Below the pieces are notes generated by a model. It did not search any database and was not told the DNA's origin. It worked only from the letters and a program-made list of their open reading frames with translations. Shown here one piece after another: positions 1 through 8,856 of a DNA stretch of 64,000 nucleotides. Made by a program: the position numbers and the translations under genes. Origin of the DNA: Gemmataceae bacterium (lineage in GTDB: Bacteria; Planctomycetota; Planctomycetia; Gemmatales; Gemmataceae); contig SIAJ01000004.1 of the NCBI GenBank assembly GCA_009691845.1, forward strand, positions 85,813 to 149,812, given 5' to 3'. Within the stretch, counting starts at the first letter, position 1. Each line of letters opens with the position of its first letter.

Positions 1-496
1 TGAGTTGATCGACGTTCGAGACGAGAACGTGTTCCTTGCGACGCGACGCCCTGGTGAGCACGCCATGCCGGGGTTCGACCCGCTCGATCATCCCTTCGCC
101 CTGGCCCGCGTCGCGGAACCAGACGCGGTCGCCGGTCGTGACCAGACTTCGCTCATCGGTGGCGATGCTTTTGAGCAGCCGTCGGACGGCACAGCGAACG
201 AGCGTGCCATCCGGTGCTTCGACGACGCTCTTCTCGCCATGGATGCGAATGACCCGCCCAGGCCGACATTCCAGTTGATCGGCGGTCGGCATCTCCGAAG
301 GGGCACTTCCGTCGGCCACTTCATCCTGAGTGATGGTTCGATAGCGGGACAGGTCCCCTTTGGCCCGAACGCGTTCATCGGCGGAGGTGGCAATTTCTTC
401 GAAGCCGTGGGCCTGGAAGCCGCGTGTGAAGTCGCCTTCCCGAGGCGGCTTGGAGCGGTTCTTGCGAAGTGCGACGCGAATTTTTTTCTTGGCCAT
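1..496 (-). CDS. rsgA: RsgA-type ribosome-assembly GTPase, N-terminal part (runs off the window start)
   Basis: The reading frame begins with ATG at 496 and stays open to base 1, giving 165 residues with no stop. It starts MAKKKIRVALRKN, a basic tail, followed by an OB-fold region ending in TGDRVWFRDAG, then IERVEPRHGVLTRAS and HVLVSNVDQL. That order (basic N-terminus, GDRV, I-x-x-V-x-R-x-x-x-L-x-R, then N-[VI]-D-Q) is the hallmark of RsgA/YjeQ just before its circularly permuted GTPase domain. RsgA is a GTPase that helps mature the 30S subunit. The GTP-binding and zinc-binding parts lie outside the window and cannot be checked. A plus-strand frame over the same bases is a shadow. Confidence 0.85.
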   Translation of the reverse strand, partial: MAKKKIRVALRKNRSKPPREGDFTRGFQAHGFEEIATSADERVRAKGDLSRYRTITQDEVADGSAPSEMPTADQLECRPGRVIRIHGEKSVVEAPDGTLVRCAVRRLLKSIATDERSLVTTGDRVWFRDAGQGEGMIERVEPRHGVLTRASRRKEHVLVSNVDQL

Positions 497-716
497 CAAC
501 AGAAAGAATATCGGTTGAGAGAGGTGTTCTCAAGGAGAGGCCGCAGGGCCGACGAATGGACCCTGCGGCTGAAAACAGACAACCTTTACCCGACACTCCC
601 CGGCGTGCTCCACGAAACGAGAGCGATCACGGGGATCATGAGGTGAATCGAATTGAAAATCATGTTTGCGCGTAGAGAAGAGCGATCCGTCGAGCCAGTG
701 TGGCGGGCTCTCAATT

Positions 717-750
717 TGAACGGGGCAGACCGTGTGGTCAGCCCCGTTCA
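717..750 (-). terminator. Hairpin, probable terminator of the Cys-rich protein gene
   Basis: Arms tgaacggggc (717-726) and gccccgttca (741-750) pair perfectly over 10 bp around a 14-nt loop. The hairpin lies 29 bp past the stop codon of the minus-strand gene at 779-1150. No long T tract follows on the minus strand (the next bases read aattgagag), so factor-independent termination is plausible but not certain. Confidence 0.5.
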
Positions 751-778
751 GAAATGTCCGAGTGAAGATTTCCCCAAA

Positions 779-1150
779 TTACTTGGTGATGATGCCGATC
801 TTGCTGCCAAGGCCACCCAAATTCTTGCCGCAGCCCAAGCTGAAGCCGCAGGAGGCGCTCTTGACAACTGGTGCAGGTGCAGCAGCGACGGTGCCCTTCT
901 TGAAGCAACCGCTTAAGAAGCCGCAACCGCCGTGGATCTTGCCAGTACCAATGCTGATTTTGCCTGTGTTGCAGCAAGCGCTGAGGCTGGCTTGAGCGGC
1001 GACAATGGCCTTCGGTGCCGGGGCTGCTGCGGGCTTCTTCGCGTCCTTGGAGTCAGCGTCTGCATAGACTGCTTCCGAAACAGGTGCCGGCGCGATCTTG
1101 GCCGACGTAAGGCCCATCGACAGGGCTGCAATTGCCAAAGCGGTGTACAT
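779..1150 (-). CDS. Small exported Cys/Ala/Gly-rich protein of unknown function
   Basis: This 123-residue protein starts at ATG 1150 behind a good Shine-Dalgarno (GAGGAG about 8 nt upstream). The N-terminus MYTALAIAALSMGLTSA looks like a short signal peptide. The mature part is rich in Ala, Pro, Gly and Lys and has six cysteines in three groups (SACCN; GGCGF with SGCFK; SASCGF with LGCGK), suggesting disulfides or a surface role. A hairpin follows its stop, and a 390-bp AT-richer stretch precedes it, so it is probably transcribed alone. I recognise no family. Coding status rests on the signal sequence, the SD and the cysteine pattern. Confidence 0.65.
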   Translation of the reverse strand: MYTALAIAALSMGLTSAKIAPAPVSEAVYADADSKDAKKPAAAPAPKAIVAAQASLSACCNTGKISIGTGKIHGGCGFLSGCFKKGTVAAAPAPVVKSASCGFSLGCGKNLGGLGSKIGIITK

Positions 1151-1539
1151 CTTGATGTCTCCTCAAATGGTGTAAGAACATATGTCCGTCCTGCCGGGCC
1201 AAAACGGACACCGATAGGTCACCTGCGTTCTAACGGGTCAGAACGGGGTAGGCAACCCTCCAAATGTGCTAAATACAAAATAAATAGACACATAACCTAT
1301 GAACATAGTGGTCAAATGCGATGTAAGTAGACAGTCTCATACATGTTGATAATTTGATATGTCGGCAGAGTCTGGTCGGACTGGGTTGTTCCAGAAAGCA
1401 CTAGAAAATAGGGGTCTTGCGAATTCGGGGAAGGATGCGAAGTTAGTAGCGATGCCATCGTTACGGCCCAAACGATGCTATGGCAATGCTGGTAGAATGG
1501 CGAGGTATCGAGAGGCTGGGCCCGAGGCGAGGAGAACGA
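1151..1539. other. Intergenic region between divergent genes, no gene seen
   Basis: These bases separate the minus-strand Cys-rich gene from uvrC. The segment 1260-1365 is clearly AT-richer than its surroundings (for example aaatacaaaataaatagac) and would suit promoters for one or both genes. The few short open frames have no signal, SD or recognisable sequence. Confidence 0.5.
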
Positions 1540-2877
1540 TTGAGCGACGATCGTACTAATGACGAGCCTTTTACTGCAGCTGATAAGGTCAAATCCTTCC
1601 CGGCAGCCCCGGGCGTCTACCTGATGAAGGATGCGGACGGCAAAGTCATTTACGTCGGTAAGGCCAAGAACCTCCGCAACCGGGCCGGCTCCTACTTCAC
1701 CATCCAGGCCGCCAGCGATCGACGCACGGCCGAACTGGTCAAAGTGATTGCCGACATTGACTTTATCCGCACGGCTACGGAGGTGGATGCTCTTCTAAAG
1801 GAAGCCCGGCTGGTCAAGGATATCCGACCGCGATTCAACAGCGATCTCAAGGACGATAAAACCTTTCCCTACTTGCAGATACGGATGCGGGAGGAGTATC
1901 CGCGTGTCGAGTTCACGCGGAAGCCACGACGAAAAGGGGTCAAACTTTACGGCCCATTCACCAGCGCTCGCAGTCTGCGGGCCGCCATCCAGGTTTTGCA
2001 GCGGGTGTTCAAGTTTCGCACCTGCTCGCTGGACATCAGCTCAAAAGACGAACGTTGGCGGTGGTACCGCCCCTGTCTGCTGCACAGCATTCGGCAATGC
2101 ACGGCCCCGTGCAACTTTCGAGTGAGCCGTGAGGACTACCGAAAGCAAATTCGATCCCTTCGGCTGATACTCGAAGGCAAGCGCTCGCGTCTCATGCGGG
2201 AGATGAAAGCCGAGATGGAGACCGCGAGTGCCGCCCTGCAATTCGAGAAGGCGGCCAAGATCCGGGACGACATGGCCTCTCTGCAAAAGCTTGAATTGCG
2301 GGGCGACGCGAATCGGGACATTCAGCCCGAGGTGTTCCACACCGACCCCAAGAAAGGCTTGCATGGTCTTAAGAAGGTGCTGGGCCTCGCCGAGGTGCCT
2401 CGCTCGATTGAAGGCATGGACATCGCCCACCTGAGTGGAACGGACACCGTTGCCTCTTTGGTGGCTTTCCTTCATGGTCTGCCATTCAAACAAGGCTACC
2501 GGCGATTCAAGATCAAGTCCGTCGAAGGGGTGGACGACTTTGCCTCGATGCGTGAGGTCGTCAGCCGACGATACTCTGCCCACAATCGAGAAGAATGGGG
2601 CATGCCCGATCTCCTCCTTATCGATGGTGGAAAGGGCCAACTCAACGCGGCCGTGGATGCATTCCGCTCTCTCGGCATCGAGCCGCCAACCTTGATCTCC
2701 CTGGCGAAACAGGAGGAAGAGATATTCCGCCCTGGCGAAAGTGAGTCGATCAAACTCAGCCGGTCCTCGGCCGCCCTTCGTTTATTGCAGTTCGTGCGGG
2801 ACGAGGCCCATCGGTCTGCCCAGCATTACCATCACCAGTTGAGGAAGAAGCGGCTGATGGAAGACCTTCCGGGCTGA
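1540..2877 (+). CDS. uvrC: UvrC excinuclease subunit, short form without C-terminal HhH domain
   Basis: UvrC makes the dual incisions of UvrABC nucleotide excision repair. The N-terminal GIY-YIG nuclease is visible (GVYLMKD, VIYVGKAKNLRNRAGSYF). The central Cys-containing region follows (RPCLLHSIRQCTAPC), then a UVR motif (ALQFEKAAKIRDDMASLQ) and the RNase H-like endonuclease core (GMDIAHLSGTD, DLLLIDGGKGQL). The protein ends at about 445 residues with LRKKRLMEDLPG, where E. coli UvrC (about 610 residues) continues into tandem HhH motifs. I chose TTG at 1540 because ggag sits 5 nt upstream and the protein then starts MSDDRTNDEPF. An in-frame ATG at 1480 has no SD. surE follows 31 bp downstream. 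Confidence 0.93.
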   Translation: MSDDRTNDEPFTAADKVKSFPAAPGVYLMKDADGKVIYVGKAKNLRNRAGSYFTIQAASDRRTAELVKVIADIDFIRTATEVDALLKEARLVKDIRPRFNSDLKDDKTFPYLQIRMREEYPRVEFTRKPRRKGVKLYGPFTSARSLRAAIQVLQRVFKFRTCSLDISSKDERWRWYRPCLLHSIRQCTAPCNFRVSREDYRKQIRSLRLILEGKRSRLMREMKAEMETASAALQFEKAAKIRDDMASLQKLELRGDANRDIQPEVFHTDPKKGLHGLKKVLGLAEVPRSIEGMDIAHLSGTDTVASLVAFLHGLPFKQGYRRFKIKSVEGVDDFASMREVVSRRYSAHNREEWGMPDLLLIDGGKGQLNAAVDAFRSLGIEPPTLISLAKQEEEIFRPGESESIKLSRSSAALRLLQFVRDEAHRSAQHYHHQLRKKRLMEDLPG

Positions 2878-2908
2878 GCCAACTGGATCTCGAACATACC
2901 ATATCACC

Positions 2909-3676
2909 ATGCGCATACTTCTCACCAACGACGACGGCTTCCACGCCCCAGGCTTGCAGGCCCTTCGCAAGGAACTCATGCAACTGGGCGACCTCGTGGT
3001 TTGTGCCCCGGCCACCGAGCAATCGGCTGCCGGGCATTCCGTGACGCTGCTTTGGCCGCTGATCGTGCAGGAAGTGCTGGACGAGCAGAAGCGGTTCGTG
3101 GGCTGGGCAATTGAAGGCCGGCCTGCTGATTGCGTCAAACTCGCTCTCGTTGACCTCTTGAGCGAGCCGCCTGATCTGATCGTGAGTGGTCTGAACGCGG
3201 GTTCGAACGCGGGGATCAACGTGCTTTATTCGGGAACCGTGGCCGCGGCGATGGAAGGGGCTTTCTTTCGCCGAACCGCGATTGCCGTTTCGCAACAGTG
3301 TGGTAAGCCGAAAGAAGTCGATTTCACCGCCGGTGCGGCCGTCGCCCGCAAGGTGATCGAACAAATCCTCGAAAGCAAGCCGGAGGCGGGCTCGCTCTTC
3401 AACGTCAACCTTCCACGCCAGGAACTCGGCTCCCCGAAGGGACTAAAAGTGCTACCGCAAAACGTGGCCATGTACGAGGAAAGCTTCGTCAAGAACGTCG
3501 ATCCGCGTGGCCGCACTTATTATTGGCTTGGTGCCGATTACGGCTGTCCGATTCCCCATCCCAATACGGACGAGGCCGCATTGATTGAAGGATATGTGAC
3601 GCTGACACCGCTCCATTTCGATCTGACGAACCATGCGGTACTTGAGCAAATGCAGCAACGGAAGTGGAGCTTATGA
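2909..3676 (+). CDS. surE: 5'/3'-nucleotidase SurE
   Basis: SurE removes phosphate from nucleoside monophosphates and is linked to stationary-phase survival. The 255-residue length matches the family. The metal-binding motif MRILLTNDDG is at the N-terminus with Asp8 and Asp9, the conserved Ser lies in EQSAAGHSVTL, and GLNAGSNAG completes the active site. The Asn of this last motif is a usual metal ligand (family knowledge). It lies 31 bp after uvrC on the same strand, so co-transcription is likely. Confidence 0.94.
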   Translation: MRILLTNDDGFHAPGLQALRKELMQLGDLVVCAPATEQSAAGHSVTLLWPLIVQEVLDEQKRFVGWAIEGRPADCVKLALVDLLSEPPDLIVSGLNAGSNAGINVLYSGTVAAAMEGAFFRRTAIAVSQQCGKPKEVDFTAGAAVARKVIEQILESKPEAGSLFNVNLPRQELGSPKGLKVLPQNVAMYEESFVKNVDPRGRTYYWLGADYGCPIPHPNTDEAALIEGYVTLTPLHFDLTNHAVLEQMQQRKWSL

Positions 3677-3746
3677 TGCCAAAACGCCTCGCCTAGCACT
3701 CGCGGTTCCGCCAGTATGAACTTGGCCTTGCCAGATTCCGCTCCCC

Positions 3747-6700
3747 ATGTTCCAATCTCCCCTTGGCGGTGGTACGGATTCCCCGCAGTACGGCACGGAT
3801 ATGCCCCTGAGTTCTCAGCAACAACCGCAATTTGCAGCGCCGCCGGTGCGCGTCGAAGTACGCCATGGGGCTGCTCCCCCTGTTGGCTTCGACGTCGTTG
3901 GCGACGAGTTCGTCATCGGCTCCGTTCCGGGCTGCGATCTGCGGATTCCCGGTGCCAATCTTCCGCCGCAAGTCTGCATCATTCAACGCACGCACAACGG
4001 GGCCATCCTCCGCAAGCTCGCCGCCGCTTTGCCGATTCTCTTGAATGGCAGCCCGGTCGCTCCGAATGGAACGGCCGACCTGAAGCACGGCGACATCATC
4101 TCCGTCGGCGCCGTCGATCTGCATGTCTCGATCGCATTTCGAGTTCCGGTTTCGGCACCAATCACGGAGCCAGCCAGGCCGACGAAGGACTTCCGCCACG
4201 AAGAATGGGAACGCAAGCAGCGGGAGCTCGAGGCACGAGCCAAAGAACTCGAAGAGCAGTCGCGCGAACTCGATGCCGACCGCGTTCTCTGGTATGAACG
4301 CCGACAGGAGATCGAGGCGGAGATTCAGAAGTCGCGCGAAGAAATCGAAGCGGGTCGACGAAACCACGACGATGAAAATCCCGCCGTGCTGGCCAAATTT
4401 CGAGTCAGGATTGAGCACGAAGTCGGCGAGGAGTATCGAGCCAAACGCGAAGAGCTGGAACGAATGCAGTTTGCTCTCCGCGAAGCATCGGTCCAGATTC
4501 GCGAGAAGAAGCAGCAACTCGAGGATACGCTCAAGAACGCCGATCCTCGTCTCAAGGAACTCGCGGAACACGAGAAGACTCTGGAAGGTCAGCAACGGGC
4601 ACTGGTGGCGTTGGCCAACGACCTGAAGCGACAGCGAGACGCCGCGGATTCCACGGAAAGAGTGCAGGAAGTTCGGCTTCAACAACGCGAACAAGACCTG
4701 GCTCGCCGAGAAGTCGATATTGCGGCACGCGAGTTGGCTACCCGGGATTTAGCTAACCTGGCCGAGAAGGACCGGGGCCAGTACCACGAAGACCTCGTTC
4801 GCGTCGACCGTCTCTCCGTATCGCTTGCAACGAAGGAATGTGCTCTCGACCTGCGAGCTCTGGAGATCGACGAGCGCAACGAGCAGTGCCAGCGAGACGC
4901 CCGCGATTTTGAGGAGCACCTTGGACAGTTCGACGAGCGTGAGGAACGAGCCAAGGACGAGGATGTTCGGCTTGCGGCGAGAAAGGAAGAGCTGGATGCC
5001 CGCGAAGCTCGCCTGAATGGCCGGATTGCCGAGATCGAGACCCAGCAAACCACCCTGATCGGATTGCGAAGCAAGCTCGAACGCCTTCGCGATGAACTTC
5101 GTGCTCAGGAATCGCGAGTCAGTGACGACCGCGTCCGCACCGAGGAAGAAGCACGGACCACCAGCGGGCGGTTGCGGCAGGTCGAGGCCGAGAAAACCGG
5201 CCATGAGGAGGGCTTGCGGCTCCAACAGGAGCGCTCGGCACTGATGTCGCAAGCGGCCGAGCGATTGCGTGTGATGCAGGGGCAGATCGAATCCGAGGGG
5301 GCCCGTCTCGATGCCCTCGAAGCAGAACTCGCCAAAAAGGAAGCCGAGCAGGCCGAGCAGAGTGGACTGATCACGGTCCAGGCTCATCAATTGCTCGAAG
5401 CCCAGGAACGACTGGAGGCCGATCGGCTACTGTTGCGAGAACGCGAAAATGTCGCTCGCCAATCGGAAGAAGCACGAGAATCACTTCAGGAACAATTGCG
5501 ACTCCGCTCGGACGAGTTCGCGACCCGTCAGCGTGAAATGGACGAGCGGGCCCGGCAACTTGAATCGCAGGCCCAGGAACTCGCCGAACACGTCGCCCGA
5601 CTGGAAGACCTGCGGGCCGATGCCAACTCTGCCCGACGGCTCACCGACGAGGAAGCCGCGATCCTCGCCCAACGCGATGAGAAGATGCGGGCGGCCGAGG
5701 ACATTATCGCCGAGCAACGCCGGCAGCTTGAAGAAGCCCGGACGCTGTTCGAGGACGAACAAGCCGAAGCCAACGACCGGCTCGCCAAGGCCCGTGTCGA
5801 GATCGACGAGTTGAAGGAGGCTCTCTCGGCCCGGACGAAGGAACTCCTCGGTCAGATGCCGCACCTGGAACAACGAGCCCAGGCGGCTTTGGATCGCACG
5901 GCCCAGGCGCGGGAAGCAATGCGCTCGCAACTCGGCGAACTGCACGCCTATGCGATGAAGAGCCAGGATGACCTGCTCGCAATCCGCACGCAGGTTCAGG
6001 AAGAACTCGGTCGATTGCGGGAACAAGAACAGACCCTGAACCGGGCGAAGTCCGAGCATCGTCTGGCCGTCTCCTCGTTCCGGCAACAACTCATCGAATG
6101 GCAGGGCCGCTTCTCGGGCATGAAGCAGAGCCTCCATCTGGGCGAAACCCGCCTCGGGCGCCGCGAGAAGGAAGTCGAGGCCACGGTCCAGGAACTGGCC
6201 GAGCGAGCCGAGAAAATTCAGCAGCAAGAGCACGAAGTCACGGAGAAGCGAACTGAGGTCGATCGGCACCTGGGCGACATGCAATCGTGGTTCCGCCAAA
6301 AGTTCCGCGAGATTGCCGGGACGCGGTGGAGCAAACACAGAGGACAGAAGTCAGGAGACTCAGGGATTCTGCAGCTTCCGGCCAGAGAGCAAGTAGTGAG
6401 TACTGAGTACTCACTACTCAGTACTTCACCGCAGGACGAAGTGATTCTGCCGATCACCGATGATCTCGATCCGGCCGATCGCAAACTTGGGGAATTGTTG
6501 CGGTCGCTCGACATTGTTGATCGCGACACCTTGCTGGCAATGTGGGACGAATCTCGTCGACAGCGACGAACTCTGCGACAGGTCCTTCTTTCGGGCGGAT
6601 ATCTCACGCTTTATCAGCTTGCCCTTATCGAGTCGGGCAATCTGGCTGGGCTGATGCTTGGACGTTTCCGTGTCATCGATCGATTGCTCTCCACCCCGCG

Positions 6701-7460
6701 TGAAGCGATCTATCGGGTGTTCGATCCGCTTTCGCGTGGCTCGGAAGCAAGCCAGGAAGCGGGAACTTGTTTACTGCGTCATCTGGGCGAAGCCGAAATG
6801 CTCGACGCGGTTCGGCCCGATGAATATCGCCAGCGATTCGGGGCGGCACGCGATTTGGCTCATCCGAACGTGGTTGCGACTCTCGAAGTTCTGGACATCA
6901 ACGGTCGACCTGCCGTTACTCAGGAATGGTTGCATGGCCTGCCGGGTGCCGATTGGCCGGCAGCGGTTTCCGTACCAGGTGTTTGGCATCGCCTGATGAT
7001 GCAGGCAGCGCTCGGGCTACATGCCGCCCACTCCGTGGGGTTGATCCATGGCCGACTCGCGGCCGGTTCGTTCTTGCTAACGAAACCAGGTGTGGCGAAA
7101 CTGGTTGGCATCGGTGAGCCACCGTGGCTGCAAGCGGGGAATCTGGATCGTGAAACGACCGCCGAAGACGATCTGCGAGCATTGGGAGTCGTCGCACTCG
7201 GCTGGATGCATGGCGGCCGACGCAAAGGCGTGAAGCCGAAGCCATTCCCAACCGGATTGCTCGACGTGCTCAGGAGTCTCGGCGTCACCCCGGAAGAGGG
7301 TGGTGTGCCCCTTGCCGTATATCCCAACACGTCCGCGTTGCTTGAGGACCTCGATCGCGCGGCAGCCGAGGTTCCATCGGATCGAAGTGCCTGGGACAAG
7401 TTGCTGAGCTATGTTGCCGAGAATGCGGGCGACGCGCCGGTGCTTCGCCAATCGGCCTGA
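3747..7460 (+). CDS. FHA domain - long coiled coil - degenerate kinase-like protein
   Basis: This 1237-residue protein has three parts. Residues about 30-125 look like an FHA phosphothreonine-binding domain (FVIGSVPGCDLRIPG, then NGTADLKHGDIISVG). Residues about 150-880 are an almost unbroken Glu/Arg/Gln/Leu heptad coiled coil. Residues about 930-1230 resemble a Hanks kinase: LGRFRVIDRLL, then DLAHPNVVATLEV, HSVGLIHGRLAAGSFLL and VAKLVGIGEPPW. The catalytic loop HRD is HGR and DFG is GIG, so kinase chemistry is unlikely and it reads as a pseudokinase. A short palindrome-bearing insertion lies in the linker (6392-6418). It may be a scaffold that binds phosphoproteins. The coiled coil could also be called SMC-like, but no Walker motifs are present. 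Confidence 0.8.
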   Translation: MFQSPLGGGTDSPQYGTDMPLSSQQQPQFAAPPVRVEVRHGAAPPVGFDVVGDEFVIGSVPGCDLRIPGANLPPQVCIIQRTHNGAILRKLAAALPILLNGSPVAPNGTADLKHGDIISVGAVDLHVSIAFRVPVSAPITEPARPTKDFRHEEWERKQRELEARAKELEEQSRELDADRVLWYERRQEIEAEIQKSREEIEAGRRNHDDENPAVLAKFRVRIEHEVGEEYRAKREELERMQFALREASVQIREKKQQLEDTLKNADPRLKELAEHEKTLEGQQRALVALANDLKRQRDAADSTERVQEVRLQQREQDLARREVDIAARELATRDLANLAEKDRGQYHEDLVRVDRLSVSLATKECALDLRALEIDERNEQCQRDARDFEEHLGQFDEREERAKDEDVRLAARKEELDAREARLNGRIAEIETQQTTLIGLRSKLERLRDELRAQESRVSDDRVRTEEEARTTSGRLRQVEAEKTGHEEGLRLQQERSALMSQAAERLRVMQGQIESEGARLDALEAELAKKEAEQAEQSGLITVQAHQLLEAQERLEADRLLLRERENVARQSEEARESLQEQLRLRSDEFATRQREMDERARQLESQAQELAEHVARLEDLRADANSARRLTDEEAAILAQRDEKMRAAEDIIAEQRRQLEEARTLFEDEQAEANDRLAKARVEIDELKEALSARTKELLGQMPHLEQRAQAALDRTAQAREAMRSQLGELHAYAMKSQDDLLAIRTQVQEELGRLREQEQTLNRAKSEHRLAVSSFRQQLIEWQGRFSGMKQSLHLGETRLGRREKEVEATVQELAERAEKIQQQEHEVTEKRTEVDRHLGDMQSWFRQKFREIAGTRWSKHRGQKSGDSGILQLPAREQVVSTEYSLLSTSPQDEVILPITDDLDPADRKLGELLRSLDIVDRDTLLAMWDESRRQRRTLRQVLLSGGYLTLYQLALIESGNLAGLMLGRFRVIDRLLSTPREAIYRVFDPLSRGSEASQEAGTCLLRHLGEAEMLDAVRPDEYRQRFGAARDLAHPNVVATLEVLDINGRPAVTQEWLHGLPGADWPAAVSVPGVWHRLMMQAALGLHAAHSVGLIHGRLAAGSFLLTKPGVAKLVGIGEPPWLQAGNLDRETTAEDDLRALGVVALGWMHGGRRKGVKPKPFPTGLLDVLRSLGVTPEEGGVPLAVYPNTSALLEDLDRAAAEVPSDRSAWDKLLSYVAENAGDAPVLRQSA
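6392..6418. repeat. Perfect 13-bp inverted repeat inside a coding region
   Basis: Arms agtagtgagtact (6392-6404) and agtactcactact (6406-6418) are exact reverse complements around one central base. The stretch encodes about ten low-complexity residues (VVSTEYSLLS) between the coiled coil and the pseudokinase and keeps the frame open. It looks like a small inserted or expanded palindrome. Confidence 0.8.
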
Positions 7461-7542
7461 CATTATCCTGGATCGGTACTGCACATCCCACCTCCGGTTC
7501 CCTAATCCAACTCTTAGAACGGTTGTCTCACGAGGTTCATTC

Positions 7543-7875
7543 ATGCCAAAGCTCACGGTCGAAGGTGCGGGCACGTTCGACGTTCCCGCTGGTAAGCGTC
7601 TCGTCTTGGCCTTGGAGGCGGAAGCGGGCATCGACCAATTGCATGCTTGCGGCGGGAATGCCCGCTGCACGACCTGCCGGGTCGAATTCATTGCGGGCGA
7701 GCCAGCAACGCAGCGACCTGCCGAAACGGCGGTACTGGCTGCTCGGGGCCTTACCGGAGTGCGTCTGAGTTGCCAGATCACCTGCGAGAACGACATGACC
7801 GTGCGGGCCATCAGCAGGCTCGCGGGAAGCGGCCGCAAGGACGCCGGCACCCGCCCGGCGGATATGATTCCCTGA
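7543..7875 (+). CDS. 2Fe-2S ferredoxin
   Basis: This 110-residue protein is a soluble one-electron carrier of the 2Fe-2S beta-grasp type. The cluster ligands are Cys36, Cys42 and Cys45 (ACGGNARCTTCRV, a C-x5-C-x2-C pattern) and Cys77 (LSCQI). The start at ATG 7543 has gagg about 8 nt upstream and leaves the N-terminal beta strands MPKLTVEGAGTF. The frame is open further upstream, but that part overlaps the preceding gene. The C-terminus is a basic tail. A PAC2 protein starts 33 bp downstream on the same strand. The redox partner is not evident in the window. Confidence 0.88.
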   Translation: MPKLTVEGAGTFDVPAGKRLVLALEAEAGIDQLHACGGNARCTTCRVEFIAGEPATQRPAETAVLAARGLTGVRLSCQITCENDMTVRAISRLAGSGRKDAGTRPADMIP

Positions 7876-7908
7876 TTGAGACCTTCGCGCTCGACTGAAA
7901 GGGCCAGC

Positions 7909-8853
7909 ATGGCCGAGAAGGTGAAACTGCATCGTCCGTGGATGGTGGCCGTATGGCCCGGAATGGGACACGTCGCGCTCAACGCGGGCTACTATCTCCT
8001 TTCCAAGTTGGAAATGGGCGTCCTCGCAGAACTCGATGCCGGCGACCTGTTCGATATCGATCATGTGGAAGTGAAAGCCGGCATGGTTCAACCGGGCCGC
8101 AAGCCACGCAATCGATTTTTCGTTTGGAACGATCCAGAGAAGGAACGGGATCTCGTCGTGTTTCTCGGCGAGGCACAGCCCCCGATCGGGCGATTTCCGT
8201 TCTGCAAGCAACTCGTGGCTTACGCCCAAGATCTCGGCATCGAACGAGTGTTCACCTTTGCGGCCATGGCCACGCGGATGCACCCGGAATCGAGTGCCCG
8301 CATCTTCGGTGCGGCCACGGACGAAGCCAATCTCGCGGAACTCCGTCGGCTGGATGTGGAATTACTCGAAGAGGGCAACATCGGAGGTCTCAATGGCGTG
8401 CTCCTCGGCGTGGCCATGGAGGCCGGCCTGCACGGAATGTGTCTCCTGGGCGAGATGCCCCACGTTTTTGCTCAATTGCCGTTCCCCAAGGCATCGTTGG
8501 CCGTGCTGGAAACCTTCTCGACGATCGCTGGGATCGAAATCGATTTCTCGGACCTCACGGAGCAGGCCAAGAATGCGGACGAGCAACTCGGCGAACTCCT
8601 GGCTCGCGTCGAGGAAGCCTACGGACGACAGACGGGCAACGAGGATGACGAGGGGATACTTTCCTCGGATGCCTCCGAGTCGGCGGAGGAGAATGAGCTT
8701 ACTACGGCCGACCGCAAACGCATTGAGCGATTGTTCAATCAATCTCAAGAGGATCGCTCGAAGGCATTCTTGTTGAAGCGAGAACTAGACCGGCTGAATG
8801 TCTTCAAGCAGTACGAAGATCGATTCCTGGATTTGTTTCAGAAGCCGGGGTGA
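7909..8853 (+). CDS. PAC2 family protein
   Basis: This is a 314-residue cytoplasmic protein. The region around residues 10-215 has the PAC2 pattern: VAVWPGMGHVALNAGYYL, DIDHVEVKAGMVQPGR, ERVFTFAAMATRMHP and GLNGVLLGVAMEAGLHGMCLLGEMP. PAC2 proteins are related to proteasome assembly chaperones, but in bacteria without proteasomes their role is unknown. The C-terminal 90 residues are acidic and helical (DDEGILSSDASESAEENE). The start at ATG 7909 is just after the ferredoxin stop. It converges on the TPR gene, whose stop codon is only 3 bp away. Confidence 0.82.
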   Translation: MAEKVKLHRPWMVAVWPGMGHVALNAGYYLLSKLEMGVLAELDAGDLFDIDHVEVKAGMVQPGRKPRNRFFVWNDPEKERDLVVFLGEAQPPIGRFPFCKQLVAYAQDLGIERVFTFAAMATRMHPESSARIFGAATDEANLAELRRLDVELLEEGNIGGLNGVLLGVAMEAGLHGMCLLGEMPHVFAQLPFPKASLAVLETFSTIAGIEIDFSDLTEQAKNADEQLGELLARVEEAYGRQTGNEDDEGILSSDASESAEENELTTADRKRIERLFNQSQEDRSKAFLLKRELDRLNVFKQYEDRFLDLFQKPG

Positions 8854-8856
8854 TAC

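Noticed and set aside
5..646. Long plus-strand open frame of 213 codons over the window start
   Set aside because: It is antisense to the clearly coding rsgA start and its protein has no sensible composition (GC-rich antisense shadow).
3747..7460. SMC/Rad50-like ATPase
   Set aside because: The coiled coil is long, but there are no Walker A, signature or Walker B motifs at either end.
7909..8853. Proteasome assembly chaperone function for the PAC2 protein
   Set aside because: No proteasome subunit genes are in the window, and bacterial PAC2 proteins are not tied to proteasomes, so only the family name is given.
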